Positions 1 to 9,800 of a stretch of 64,000 bases of DNA are shown in pieces. This DNA comes from Clostridia bacterium (GTDB lineage Bacteria; Bacillota; Clostridia; Christensenellales; UBA1242). The notes beneath the pieces are model-generated. The model did not search any database. It was given only the letters and a program-made list of their open reading frames with translations, and was not told the DNA's origin. Each line of letters begins with the position of its first letter. Position 1 is the first letter of the stretch. The position numbers and the translations under genes were made by a program. Location: the NCBI GenBank assembly GCA_016283155.1, contig JAEEMI010000019.1:1-64000 (forward strand), read 5' to 3'.

Positions 1-189
1 AATGAAGAAGGAATCACAATTGTGATGATTTCTCACGACATTGATGCCGCAACTAAATATGCTAGTCATGTTTTATACATCGATGAAGTTCCGTATTTTG
101 CTAAACGAACAGATTTTATGAAAAGCAAGGTCGGCAAAAAGTTTACCAATTTAATTGACGGACATATTGGAGGACATTCTCATGAGTGA
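1..189 (+). CDS. Metal ABC transporter ATP-binding protein, C-terminal fragment (5' truncated by window)
   Basis: Frame 1 reads NEEGITIVMISHDIDAATKYASHVLYID...GHIGGHSHE*; H-loop 'ISHD' typical of ABC ATPases; overlaps the start of the permease gene. Confidence 0.8.
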   Translation, partial: NEEGITIVMISHDIDAATKYASHVLYIDEVPYFAKRTDFMKSKVGKKFTNLIDGHIGGHSHE

Positions 190-1033
190 TATTTTTGAAA
201 CATTAGAATTTTATCTTTCATTTTCATTTGTGCAATATGCTTTAATTGTCGGCGTATTAGTGGCACTTTGTGCATCCCTTTTAGGTGTTACTTTGGTCTT
301 AAAAAGATTTTCTTATATTGGTGATGGATTGTCGCATACAGCTTTTGGAGCATTAGCAATTTCCTCGGTTTGTGGTTTGACTAATAATATGATTCTAACT
401 TTACCCGTTACAATTGTTTGTGCAATCTTATTGTTAAAGACAAGTCAAAGTAAGAAAATTAACGGTGATGCTTTAATTGCAATTCTTTCTGTTAGTGCAT
501 TGGCGTTTGGTTATTTGTTATTAAATGTCTGTGGTGCATCATCAAATATCGCAGGCGATGTTTGTACAACATTGTTTGGTTCAACTTCAATTTTGACCTT
601 ATCTGAGAGTGATGTCTGGTTAACGATTGTTCTTTCTTTGATTGTAATTACTTTCTTCGTTTTGTTTTATCATAAAATTTTTGCCGTTACTTTTGATGAG
701 AACTTTGCCAAAGCCAGTGGAACAAAAACTGAACTATACAATATTTTAATTGCGACAATTATTGCTGTTGTCATTGTGGTTGCTATGAATTTAGTTGGTT
801 CTTTGTTGGTATCTGCCTTGGTTATTTTCCCAGCACTTTCTGCAATGCGTGTTTTCAAAAGTTTCAAAGCGGTAACTATTTCATCGGCAGTAATTTCTGT
901 AGTTTGTGCATTCTTTGGAATGATGATATCCATCCTGGGCGGAACACCAGTCGGTGCTACGATTATTATTGTAGATGTAATTTGCTTTGTAATTTTTTAT
1001 GTTACAGGTTTGTTAATGAGGAGAATAAAATGA
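182..1033 (+). CDS. Metal (Zn/Mn-type) ABC transporter permease, ZnuB/TroC family
   Basis: Multi-TM protein with ABC-3 family pattern (VLKRFSYIGDGLSHTAFGA, NLVGSLLVSALVIFPA); ATG at 182 preceded by GGAGG, so the ORF start at 155 is probably too far upstream. Confidence 0.85.
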   Translation: MSDIFETLEFYLSFSFVQYALIVGVLVALCASLLGVTLVLKRFSYIGDGLSHTAFGALAISSVCGLTNNMILTLPVTIVCAILLLKTSQSKKINGDALIAILSVSALAFGYLLLNVCGASSNIAGDVCTTLFGSTSILTLSESDVWLTIVLSLIVITFFVLFYHKIFAVTFDENFAKASGTKTELYNILIATIIAVVIVVAMNLVGSLLVSALVIFPALSAMRVFKSFKAVTISSAVISVVCAFFGMMISILGGTPVGATIIIVDVICFVIFYVTGLLMRRIK

Positions 1034-1440
1034 AAAATAAATTATTATCATCGTTGGTTGTTGCATTTTTAATTACCATAATTTGTTTAACAGTTAGTGC
1101 TTGCGGAGTGGAACAAGCCGATATTGATTTAACTACAATGAACAGCACCATGGTTTATTCACAAGTTTCGAATATGGTTGGTAAACCTAGTGATTATAAA
1201 GGTAAGGTTGTTAAAGCCAAAGGCACTTGTGGCATTTATACTGACAGTAGAACTGGGAAAAAATATTATTCTGTAATTATTAAAGATGCAACCGCATGTT
1301 GTTCACAAGGTCTTGAATTCGTATTGAAAGACGGTCAATATCCAAGTAAAGGAAAAAGTATTACAGTTGAGGGAACATTCTCAACCTATTGCGAAGATGG
1401 CTATACTTATTGTCAATTATCTAACGCAAAACTTATTTAG
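1030..1440 (+). CDS. Small lipoprotein with probable OB-fold-like domain, in the metal ABC operon
   Basis: ATGA overlap with permease stop; signal peptide with lipobox LTVSAC; beta-rich GKPSDYKGKVVKAKGTCG...SITVEGTF. Confidence 0.7.
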   Translation: MKNKLLSSLVVAFLITIICLTVSACGVEQADIDLTTMNSTMVYSQVSNMVGKPSDYKGKVVKAKGTCGIYTDSRTGKKYYSVIIKDATACCSQGLEFVLKDGQYPSKGKSITVEGTFSTYCEDGYTYCQLSNAKLI

Positions 1441-1683
1441 TCAGTCTTAAAATGTTCTTTTTATGTGATAAATAGATTTGGAACTCGATTTGACTATAGA
1501 ATATCAATTCATTTTGTTACATTATAAGATTGAATTAAAACATTTTGGTCATAGTTTAGTCATAGTTTTATAAAAAAAATTGCATGTTTTATGGATTTTA
1601 TGAAAATTATTTAATAATACAAGCTATATGTCGTGCAACTATGAAACTTATTGCACAATATATGGTTTATTAAGTTATGGTTT

Positions 1684-1758
1684 TGGTAGTCCCGAAGGGA
1701 GTCGAACCCTTCATTGCGCCGTGAGAGGGCGCCGTCTTAACCGATTGACCACGGGACC
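1684..1758 (-). tRNA. tRNA-Glu (anticodon CTC)
   Basis: Reverse complement GGTCCCGTGGTCAATCGGTTAAGACGGCGCCCTCTCACGGCGCAATGAAGGGTTCGACTCCCTTCGGGACTACCA folds as a cloverleaf; loop CTCTCAC gives anticodon CTC; encoded CCA. Confidence 0.93.
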
Positions 1759-1772
1759 ATATGATTTACAAG

Positions 1773-1806
1773 TTGAATTATACGTGAAAATGCGATATTA
1801 TGCAAT
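1773..1806 (+). promoter_or_regulatory. Putative leaderless promoter of rimO
   Basis: TTGAAT (1773-1778) - 17 bp - TATTAT (1796-1801) - 5 nt - ATG at 1807; no SD. Confidence 0.6.
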
Positions 1807-3045
1807 ATGAATTTACCACCGAAGAAAGTTTGCATTACAACCTTAGGTTGTGATAAAAATCGTGCTGACAGTGAGGTTTTGGCTGGGTATTTACAAAGGG
1901 CTGGATGTCAGATGATTGATAATGATGCTGAGGCAGATATTATTATTGTTAATACTTGCGGATTTATTAACAGCGCTCGTAAAGAAAGTATTGATGTAAT
2001 CACTGGAAAATTACAATATAAACCACACGCTCAATTAGTCGTTTGTGGGTGTATTGTGCCTAACAATCAGCAGGAATTAAAAGATGGTTTACCAGAGGTT
2101 GATGTTTGGTGGGGGACAAAAGATTATCAAAAATTATCGGAATTATTGACAGGTAAGACTGCAGTAGAAGGTGATAAATTATTATCGACACCTCCGAGTT
2201 ATGTTTACGTTAAGATTGCGGATGGTTGTAACCGGCGTTGTGCTTTTTGTACAATACCTTTGATCCGTGGCAAATATGTATCACGTTCAATTGATGATAT
2301 TGTAAAAGAAGTGCGACATTTTGCAGAATTAGGTGTCCCGGAATATATTTTGGTAGCACAAGATGTGACAATGTATGGTTTGGATATCGGTTCAAATTTG
2401 GTAGAGTTATTGCGCGCGATTACAGCTGTTGATGGAGTAAAACGTGTGCGCTTGCATTATTGTTATCCGGAATTATTGACTGATAAATTATTAAATGAAA
2501 TTGCTACTAATGATAAAGTAGTAAAATATTTAGATATTCCATTGCAGCATTGTAATGAACGAATTTTAAAATTAATGGGTCGACGTGGTAGCGCATCAAG
2601 TTATCGTAACTTAATCAAAAAAATTCGACAGATCATCCCAAATGTGACCATTCGGGCAACAATGATGGTTGGTTTTCCTACCGAAACTGATGAAGAATTT
2701 GCCGAGTTAGTGCAATTTATGCAAGATGTTAAATTGGACTATGTGGGATTTTTTGCTTACTCCCGAGAAAAAGGAACAGCAGCTTATTCAATGCAACAAG
2801 TTAAGGCAGCAGTTAAGCGTGAACGTTTACGTACGATTGAAAGAGTACAGAAAACCATTTTAGATGCAAAACACGTTAAAGAAAAAGGTAGCACAGTGCA
2901 CGTAATTTGTGATGCTGTAGTAAATGGAGTAGCACGTTGTCGCACTGCGGCTCAAAGTCCAGAAGTTGACCCGTGTGTTTATATCAGTCAAACTGAAAAC
3001 TCTGAACCTTTCATTGTGGGTCGTGAATACGATGTTCGTTTGTAA
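1807..3045 (+). CDS. rimO: Ribosomal protein S12 methylthiotransferase RimO (radical SAM)
   Basis: TLGCDKNRADSE, NTCGFI, radical SAM motif CNRRCAFCTIP. Confidence 0.92.
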   Translation: MNLPPKKVCITTLGCDKNRADSEVLAGYLQRAGCQMIDNDAEADIIIVNTCGFINSARKESIDVITGKLQYKPHAQLVVCGCIVPNNQQELKDGLPEVDVWWGTKDYQKLSELLTGKTAVEGDKLLSTPPSYVYVKIADGCNRRCAFCTIPLIRGKYVSRSIDDIVKEVRHFAELGVPEYILVAQDVTMYGLDIGSNLVELLRAITAVDGVKRVRLHYCYPELLTDKLLNEIATNDKVVKYLDIPLQHCNERILKLMGRRGSASSYRNLIKKIRQIIPNVTIRATMMVGFPTETDEEFAELVQFMQDVKLDYVGFFAYSREKGTAAYSMQQVKAAVKRERLRTIERVQKTILDAKHVKEKGSTVHVICDAVVNGVARCRTAAQSPEVDPCVYISQTENSEPFIVGREYDVRL

Positions 3046-3099
3046 TTTGGTCGGTGCAAATACTTGCGTGGCAATTGAAAAATGTGGTTTAATTAGATT

Positions 3100-4338
3100 A
3101 TGGAAAACTTGTTTGATAATTTGCATCAAACGCAAAAACCATTAGCCGAACGGATGCGTCCGCAAGTTTTAAATGAATTTGTTGGTCAAAAACATATACT
3201 TGGTGAAGGAAAATTATTACGTCGTTTAATTCAAGCGGGGCGTGTCCCAAGTGTGATATTTTTTGGTCCACCTGGAACAGGTAAGACAACATTAGCACAA
3301 ATTATCGCTGATAGTAGTAATGCTAAATTTATAAAAATTAATGCTGTTTCAACTGGTGTAGCGGAAGTCAAAACGGTAATGCAACAAGCCAAAGCTGATT
3401 TTGAAATCAGTGGTAAAAAAACTTATTTGTTATTGGACGAATGTCATCGTTGGAATAAAGCACAAAGTGATTCACTGTTAGGCGCCTTGGAAGCCGGTTA
3501 TTTGCTGTTAATTGGTTGTACAACTGAAAATCCTAGTTTCAGTATGACACGCGCTATCGTATCACGCTGTACAGTATTTGAGTTTAAACGATTAACGGAA
3601 ACTGATATTAAAGAGGTTTTAAAGCGTGCACTGAACGCACCACGGGGTTTACGTGATTATCGAATGCAAGTTGATGATGAGGCTCTAAATTATTTTGTTA
3701 CCGCATCAGCTGGTGATGTGCGTAGTGCTTTGAATGGTTTGGAATTATGTGCGATTACAACTAAGCCAAATCAAAATGGTGAGATTATTATTGACCAAAA
3801 AATTGCGGCCGAATGTATGCAACAAAAAGCTTTAAATTTGGATGAAACACTTTATTATCATATTTTAAGTGCGTTCTGTAAAAGTTTACGGGGAAGCGAT
3901 TCAACAGCTGCGTTATATTATGCTAACCGCTTAATAGCAGCAGGTATGCAACCACAAATTTTAGCGCGCCGGGTAATTGCACACGCCAGTGAAGATGTTG
4001 GTTTGTCTGATCCTCAAGCATTAGTACAAGCGTGTTCGGCTTTGTATGCTTTAGATAACTTGGGTATGCCAGAAGGTAATTTAGCCTTAACGCAAGCGAT
4101 TGTTTATGTTTGTAACGCACCTAAAGATAATCGAGTTGTTGTGGCAATGGAACGCGCTAAAGATGATGCATTAAATAATGCTGATGACCGTATTCCTGAA
4201 TATTTGAAAAATCATACCGAAGCCAGTAAGGATTATAAATATCCGCACGATTTTGGTGGTTATGTTGAACAACAATATTTGCCAGATAGTTTAAAAAATC
4301 GTAAATACTTTGAAGAAAAGAAAAACAACAAGGATTGA
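3100..4338 (+). CDS. rarA: Replication-associated recombination protein A (RarA/MgsA AAA+ ATPase)
   Basis: PLAERMRPQVLNEFVGQKHILGEGK, Walker A FFGPPGTGKTTLA, C-terminal region typical of RarA; Walker B reads LLLDECHRWNKAQSD. Confidence 0.9.
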   Translation: MENLFDNLHQTQKPLAERMRPQVLNEFVGQKHILGEGKLLRRLIQAGRVPSVIFFGPPGTGKTTLAQIIADSSNAKFIKINAVSTGVAEVKTVMQQAKADFEISGKKTYLLLDECHRWNKAQSDSLLGALEAGYLLLIGCTTENPSFSMTRAIVSRCTVFEFKRLTETDIKEVLKRALNAPRGLRDYRMQVDDEALNYFVTASAGDVRSALNGLELCAITTKPNQNGEIIIDQKIAAECMQQKALNLDETLYYHILSAFCKSLRGSDSTAALYYANRLIAAGMQPQILARRVIAHASEDVGLSDPQALVQACSALYALDNLGMPEGNLALTQAIVYVCNAPKDNRVVVAMERAKDDALNNADDRIPEYLKNHTEASKDYKYPHDFGGYVEQQYLPDSLKNRKYFEEKKNNKD

Positions 4339-4342
4339 AATT

Positions 4343-4636
4343 ATGTCAACGACAAAGGATTATTGTGATTTTATTTTAGAACAATTAAGTGATTTAAATG
4401 AAATTGATTATCGACCAATGATGGGGGAATATTTGTTATATTATCAAGGTGTCTTGTTTGGTGGAATTTACGATAATCGTTTGTTAGTAAAAAAAACGAT
4501 TAATAATGCTAAATTTAATTTACCGGAAGTGATACCTTATGATAAAGCTAAACCAATGTATCAAATTGAAGATCTGGATGATCGTGAAAGAATGCACACG
4601 ATAATTGTGGCAACTTATCAAGATTTAAAAAAGTAA
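4343..4636 (+). CDS. TfoX N-terminal-like domain protein
   Basis: IDYRPMMGEYLLYYQGVLFGGIYDNRLLVKKT pattern of TfoX_N; ATG at 4343 just after the rarA stop. Confidence 0.7.
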   Translation: MSTTKDYCDFILEQLSDLNEIDYRPMMGEYLLYYQGVLFGGIYDNRLLVKKTINNAKFNLPEVIPYDKAKPMYQIEDLDDRERMHTIIVATYQDLKK

Positions 4637-4781
4637 TTAAAAATTTAAAAAAGTGCTTGTTAAGGAAATGCGTCAAAGAACTAATACAAAGTTAAAACCC
4701 TGAACGCAACAATGACAACTGCTAACTATAAATATAATGAACCTGAATACTGTTTATAAAATTAATTAATGATTATAAATT

Positions 4782-4806
4782 AACCCGAAGTAATTCGGGT
4801 TTTTTA
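4782..4806 (+). terminator. Rho-independent terminator
   Basis: AACCCGAA-gtaa-TTCGGGTT followed by a T-tract. Confidence 0.85.
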
Positions 4807-4844
4807 TTGTTCTATGGCATTGGGTTGAAATTTTATCTGGAGTC

Positions 4845-4881
4845 TTGATTTTGGTTTCTAAGTTGTGTTAATATGACCGTA
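4845..4881 (+). promoter_or_regulatory. Putative leaderless promoter
   Basis: TTGATT (4845-4850) - 18 bp - TAATAT (4869-4874) - 7 nt - ATG at 4882. Confidence 0.6.
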
Positions 4882-5952
4882 ATGGAAAACAATGGACATA
4901 AGTTGAAAACTTTTATTGGTAAATTAGGAATGATTGATATTAGAGGAATTTTTGAACCAACTGAGCGTGTTACGAAGGGACTTCGTGATGTTGAAAAACA
5001 ATCAATTTGGGATAGCTCAATTTCGCGTGACCGTTTTTATCTTAAAGGTTTAGAAGATTATGGACAAGGTAAAATTTTTCAAGCAAGTAATGAATTAATT
5101 AAGGGTGTAACCGATTCTGCAATTGCCGAAGGTGTTTATCGCGATACTAATTACACAACACGTTCTGGAAAAGTAGGTACAGCAGAATATTGGTTGCGTG
5201 ATAATTTCGACCAGAATTTTAATTATTCAGTTAAGACCGATGGAAAGGTCGATTATATTCATTCGGTTGAAGATAATGGTTTAGGAATTGATGCTTCAAT
5301 GCGAGTTAACCTTCAGGATTTTTATGCACTGCAAAAGATGTATCCAAATTTTGGGAAGTTTGATGTTGTGAAAGATTCTAATGGTAATGTTCTTTATCAT
5401 ACAGTTAAACTTGGTTTTTTGCCACAAACAAGGGTAAAAAGTTCACCAATGTATGATGCGCTTTTAAAGTATAATCAGGTAAAACCAACAGGTAAAAATT
5501 ATACGGGCTTTATGCGACGTGATCTTTCATATAGTTACGATGCCGAGTATAAATATCAAAGTGAAAGATTGGTGCGTAAAGAAGTTAATGTACTAAATCA
5601 ACCACTTGGCAATTCTTATAATGACGATACGTTAGTAACATATCGTGATTTTGTTTGGTTAAAAGTTGAGCCAATTGAATTTATTGTTTTGAATTGGGAC
5701 GAAGTACAAAGTGGTAAAGCTGCTTATATGGATATCTGTAGTGAAAAAGTTCTTAAAGGCGGAATGCCTTTTAATCCCAATCATCGTGCTAAAAATAGTA
5801 CAGTTTATCATAACAGTTTGCCATATGCTTATTTGGAAGGGGTTAATAATTTTGCACACGTTGGTGGATTTGCTAGAGATGCTTTTGTTTTTTCTTCTGA
5901 CTTATTAAAGACAAAAGAAGAACTGATGTCGTTGGAAGAAAAAGGTTTCTAA
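4882..5952 (+). CDS. Uncharacterised protein, possibly with DUF6273-like segments
   Basis: Long ORF bounded by promoter and terminator; contains EYWLRDNF...SVKTDGKV and WLKVEPIEFIVLNWDE...MDICSEKVLKGGMPFN. ORF track starts at 4873; 4882 preferred from the promoter position. Confidence 0.75.
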   Translation: MENNGHKLKTFIGKLGMIDIRGIFEPTERVTKGLRDVEKQSIWDSSISRDRFYLKGLEDYGQGKIFQASNELIKGVTDSAIAEGVYRDTNYTTRSGKVGTAEYWLRDNFDQNFNYSVKTDGKVDYIHSVEDNGLGIDASMRVNLQDFYALQKMYPNFGKFDVVKDSNGNVLYHTVKLGFLPQTRVKSSPMYDALLKYNQVKPTGKNYTGFMRRDLSYSYDAEYKYQSERLVRKEVNVLNQPLGNSYNDDTLVTYRDFVWLKVEPIEFIVLNWDEVQSGKAAYMDICSEKVLKGGMPFNPNHRAKNSTVYHNSLPYAYLEGVNNFAHVGGFARDAFVFSSDLLKTKEELMSLEEKGF

Positions 5953-5967
5953 ACATAGGGAAAAAAT

Positions 5968-5992
5968 GACCTGAAATTACAGGTCTTTTTTT
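5968..5992 (+). terminator. Rho-independent terminator
   Basis: GACCTG-aaatta-CAGGTC followed by TTTTTTT. Confidence 0.85.
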
Positions 5993-6048
5993 AAAAAAAT
6001 AGATGCTAATAATCAATTATTTTGCTATCCTAATAAAGGAGGTAAATT

Positions 6049-6822
6049 ATGAAAAAGAAATTATTGAGTTTAACTTTGGTTTTGGTTAGTGTTTTGGCTT
6101 GTATAGTTTGTTTAAGTGCTTGTGGTAGTAAAAAGTCGGGAATCAGTTATAAGATTTCACTGAAATTACCAGAATGTGTACATGTTGAGTACAATAATGG
6201 AATGATTTTAGTTAAAGACGGTAATGAATATTATGTTAAAGCGGCGACCATTTATTCTTCGGATCGATTAGAAGTTTATGCAAAAGTTGATTTATCAAAT
6301 CCTGTAATCTTAGATCAACCACAATATTCACAAGGTTTTATAACAGCACGTTGGGTTGATGTTGATAACGTTTGGCAATGCGCTGAAATGGATACGAATT
6401 ATTCACCTTGGCATGCTAATATGAATAATTGTGATGTATATACAAAAGGTGAAAGTTTCTTAAGAACTGGATACACCGATATTAATATGCCATATGAAAT
6501 GGATGGTGTTACGATTGCTCAAAAAGATAATGAAGTATTAACGATTAGTGGAGAACAAGTTGAATGCATTGTTTGGGAATATATTTATGATAAAGATAAT
6601 ATTTATCAAAAGGCAAAGTATTGGTTTGCTAAAGATACAAACATTTGTTTAAAACATTCGGACATCTTTGATCGAACGGGTGATATTAATGATGAATCAA
6701 GAATTAAATTACAAGCTACCTATTATAAAGTTGGAAACAATATGGATACGGCATTGGAAATCGTGTCACAACATATCGGTGAAACAAGAACAAAGTATAA
6801 ATTTGATCCAAAATATGCTTAA
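6049..6822 (+). CDS. Uncharacterised secreted lipoprotein
   Basis: SD aggagg upstream; MKKKLLSLTLVLVSVLACIVCLSACG lipobox. Confidence 0.8.
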   Translation: MKKKLLSLTLVLVSVLACIVCLSACGSKKSGISYKISLKLPECVHVEYNNGMILVKDGNEYYVKAATIYSSDRLEVYAKVDLSNPVILDQPQYSQGFITARWVDVDNVWQCAEMDTNYSPWHANMNNCDVYTKGESFLRTGYTDINMPYEMDGVTIAQKDNEVLTISGEQVECIVWEYIYDKDNIYQKAKYWFAKDTNICLKHSDIFDRTGDINDESRIKLQATYYKVGNNMDTALEIVSQHIGETRTKYKFDPKYA

Positions 6823-6852
6823 TGGATTGAGTTTCAAAAGTATAAAAATGAT

Positions 6853-6892
6853 TTGTCTAAAATATTTTGATTGATATATACTAATTACAAAT
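6853..6892 (+). promoter_or_regulatory. Putative promoter with very short or no leader
   Basis: TTGTCT (6853-6858) - 18 bp - TATACT (6877-6882) - 10 nt - ATG 6893; no SD. Confidence 0.5.
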
Positions 6893-9800
6893 ATGGGGGC
6901 ACGACAAAAGATAATTAATAGTTGGCGATATTGCACTTTAAGCGTGTTGATGGTGCTAGCTTTTTTTGTTATGACTATTGGTTTTGGTGTCGTAGATTTT
7001 GGTCGAGTAATTACTTCAAATTTGAATTTCGGAACAGCTGCTGCTAATAGCGGCGAAATTGACCGTTACTGGGTTGATCTTCGTTCAGATTCAATTGCCC
7101 AAACCGATGTTGATCAGAATGGAAAAACAGTTTGGCATATTCGTACACCAGCTGAATTAGCATATATGAATTATGCAATAACTCACGAGGGTTCAAGTGG
7201 TTCAACTACGGATTATTCTGAGAATATATATGTTTTAGAAAATGATATTAATTTAAATGATTTGGAACTTAATATTGTTGGTGAAACGGTCTTCCCATAC
7301 TGGACGCCGATTGATATTGGTAATCGCGGTAAGAATAAAAATATTAAGTTTAATGGAAACGGTTACAAAATTAAGGGGATGCGTATTAAATGTGATCCTG
7401 AAGACACCAGTTCAATTCTGAATGCTGGTTTTTTTGCTAATATGATTGGTGGAACTGTCGAAAATGTAATATTTGAAAATCCTGAAATTGTTTATGAATA
7501 TGTGTCGGCAAGTATTAGTGAAAACGATCCTGATCGTCCTCGATTGCCAACTGATATTTGCATTGGGGTTGTTGCTGGTGAGGCTGATAGTACTTACATT
7601 CATAATGTTGAAATTACTAATCCTAGAATTACGTTTACTTCCATAGATGTTAATGCTCATAACTTTTATGTCGGAACAGCTGTTGGTAAATTATCTAATA
7701 CAACTGTTTTTGATAGTAATAATCGAATTTCAACAATTAATACAATGTCGCCAAAAAAATGGGGTATTGATACGGTTGATATTAATAAAACCACTATTGT
7801 CAATAGTTCCCATATAACCGTTAACATTAACCACGGACATAGTACTGCCGATACTTACGGTAAAGCGACTAGTTTGTATTTTGGCGGTTTAGTAGGTGCT
7901 AATATTTCAAGTAAAATTATTAATTCTACATTACGTGATTTATCGGTTACGCCAAATATTGCCGATAATGTTGAAGGGGCGTGTTACGTTGGTGGTTTAG
8001 TTGGATTATCAACGCAAGTTGCTGGTGATGAACATTTGATTGTTGCTGCTGGATTGTATAATAATTTATTGATTGACGTTAATCTTGGCAGTATCACTAC
8101 AACAGGTATTGATAAACGTTATTGTGGAAATTTGATTGGTCGTGTTTATGCTGGCGGTTGGGTTTATAATAATATTATCGTTGGTGGTACTATGCCGTAT
8201 AACCACGGTACGGTTGATGTAAATACTGTTGCTTATGAAAAATTATGGGAACAGGTAACCAATTCTGCTACAATGGTATGTAATGATGAACATTGTGTTA
8301 GCCACATTAATGGTACACTTGATCCTTACTTCTTTGATGAACAGAATAATTATATTGGTGATTTAAATTGCGTTTATACAAGTTCTTTACTCTTTGAAGA
8401 ACCGTATGTTTTTTGTAATACTCATCAAAGAATCATAACATTAAATAGTTCAGCTCAACAGTCGGAAATGATTAAGTATAATTTTCACTTTACTGGTTGG
8501 GATGATCCAGCATATGCTTCATTCTTGAATACACCTGTGTACACGCCGCAAGCTGGTGATCCGTTAAGTAAGTTTCAGTTAGTAAGTAGTATTATTGAAA
8601 ATGGTGGATATGCATATTATGCTGCACGTGGTATTTTGCAATATGAAAAAGGTTTAACGATTCCGACTGATGAAGAAAATGTTTCCATTGAAGAAGAGGA
8701 ACGCGCTTTTAATGACCTATTAGCTGCTGTTAATCAATTCAGAGTTTTACAACACGATAATGATAATAATGAATTATACTTAGGCGATTATTTTGGTAAA
8801 GAATGTCCAGTTATTTTTAAAGCAAATGATGATGACCACCCGAAACTTTCAACTGCTTATTTTGAAGTTGAAAACAATTGGGGTAGTACAAATTTATCGC
8901 CTGATGATTATGTCGAAAACCTTACTTTCCAAGAAATTATTCGTAAACCAAGTGATCCGGTCTGTGAGGGTTATGAATTTAAAGGTTGGCGTATAAAAGG
9001 TTGGGATCAAGATGGGTCTAATATTACCGATTGTCCTTATAAAACGTACCTTGATCCGAATGGTGCATATTATATTTTTGATCGTGAACGTATTTTGGAA
9101 CCTGGTCGTGTTTTTGTCGCAATATGGGAAGTTAAAAAATATTCAGCAGCTTATATGGTTCGTGAATATAGTCAAGATGGACAAAGTTATGAAGATGTTC
9201 CATTTGCTAATTACCCAACTGAGGATAATATTCCTTTTGGTGGAACATTAAAAGGGCCGATCCAAAATCCTACATCGAATCAAGGATATGCTTTTGTTGG
9301 TTGGTTCTTGGAAAATAACTTACCTGAATATGGTGAAAATGCAAATGCTGATTTACAGTGGCAATTTGGTCAAAACGGCGCCACAATGGGAGTGCCTGAA
9401 AATGGTAATGTTTTGTATTTATATGCTGGTTGGATTGATAATTTTACAATGTTAAGAGCATTGTTGGAAGATATAAAGTATATTGAATATAGTATTAATT
9501 ATGCAGTATATTTTAATGATACTACTGGACAAAATTTTAAAAATGCTTATGACGATGCGAATGAGGCGTTGATTGCTAATGATGCTACAAATGCAAACGC
9601 TCTGTTGGATAATTTAAAAAATACTTATGCTGCTTTACGTGTTGACCCTAAAAAATTATTGAATTTACCTGCATTTGATGAAAGCAAAACGGAAAACTCT
9701 TGTCCTTTCTTATATGATTATAATGCATATTTAAGCTACATTACATTTAAAAAGACAGTTGAAAAATATGCTAACGCTGATGCTGATGATGAAGTCTTGA

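Noticed and set aside
904-1029. Upstream extension of the 1030-1440 ORF
   Set aside because: The signal peptide and ATGA overlap show the true start at 1030; the extension lies in another frame of the permease gene.
1628-1810. 60-aa plus-strand ORF
   Set aside because: Overlaps the tRNA-Glu gene and the rimO promoter; no SD and no recognisable protein.
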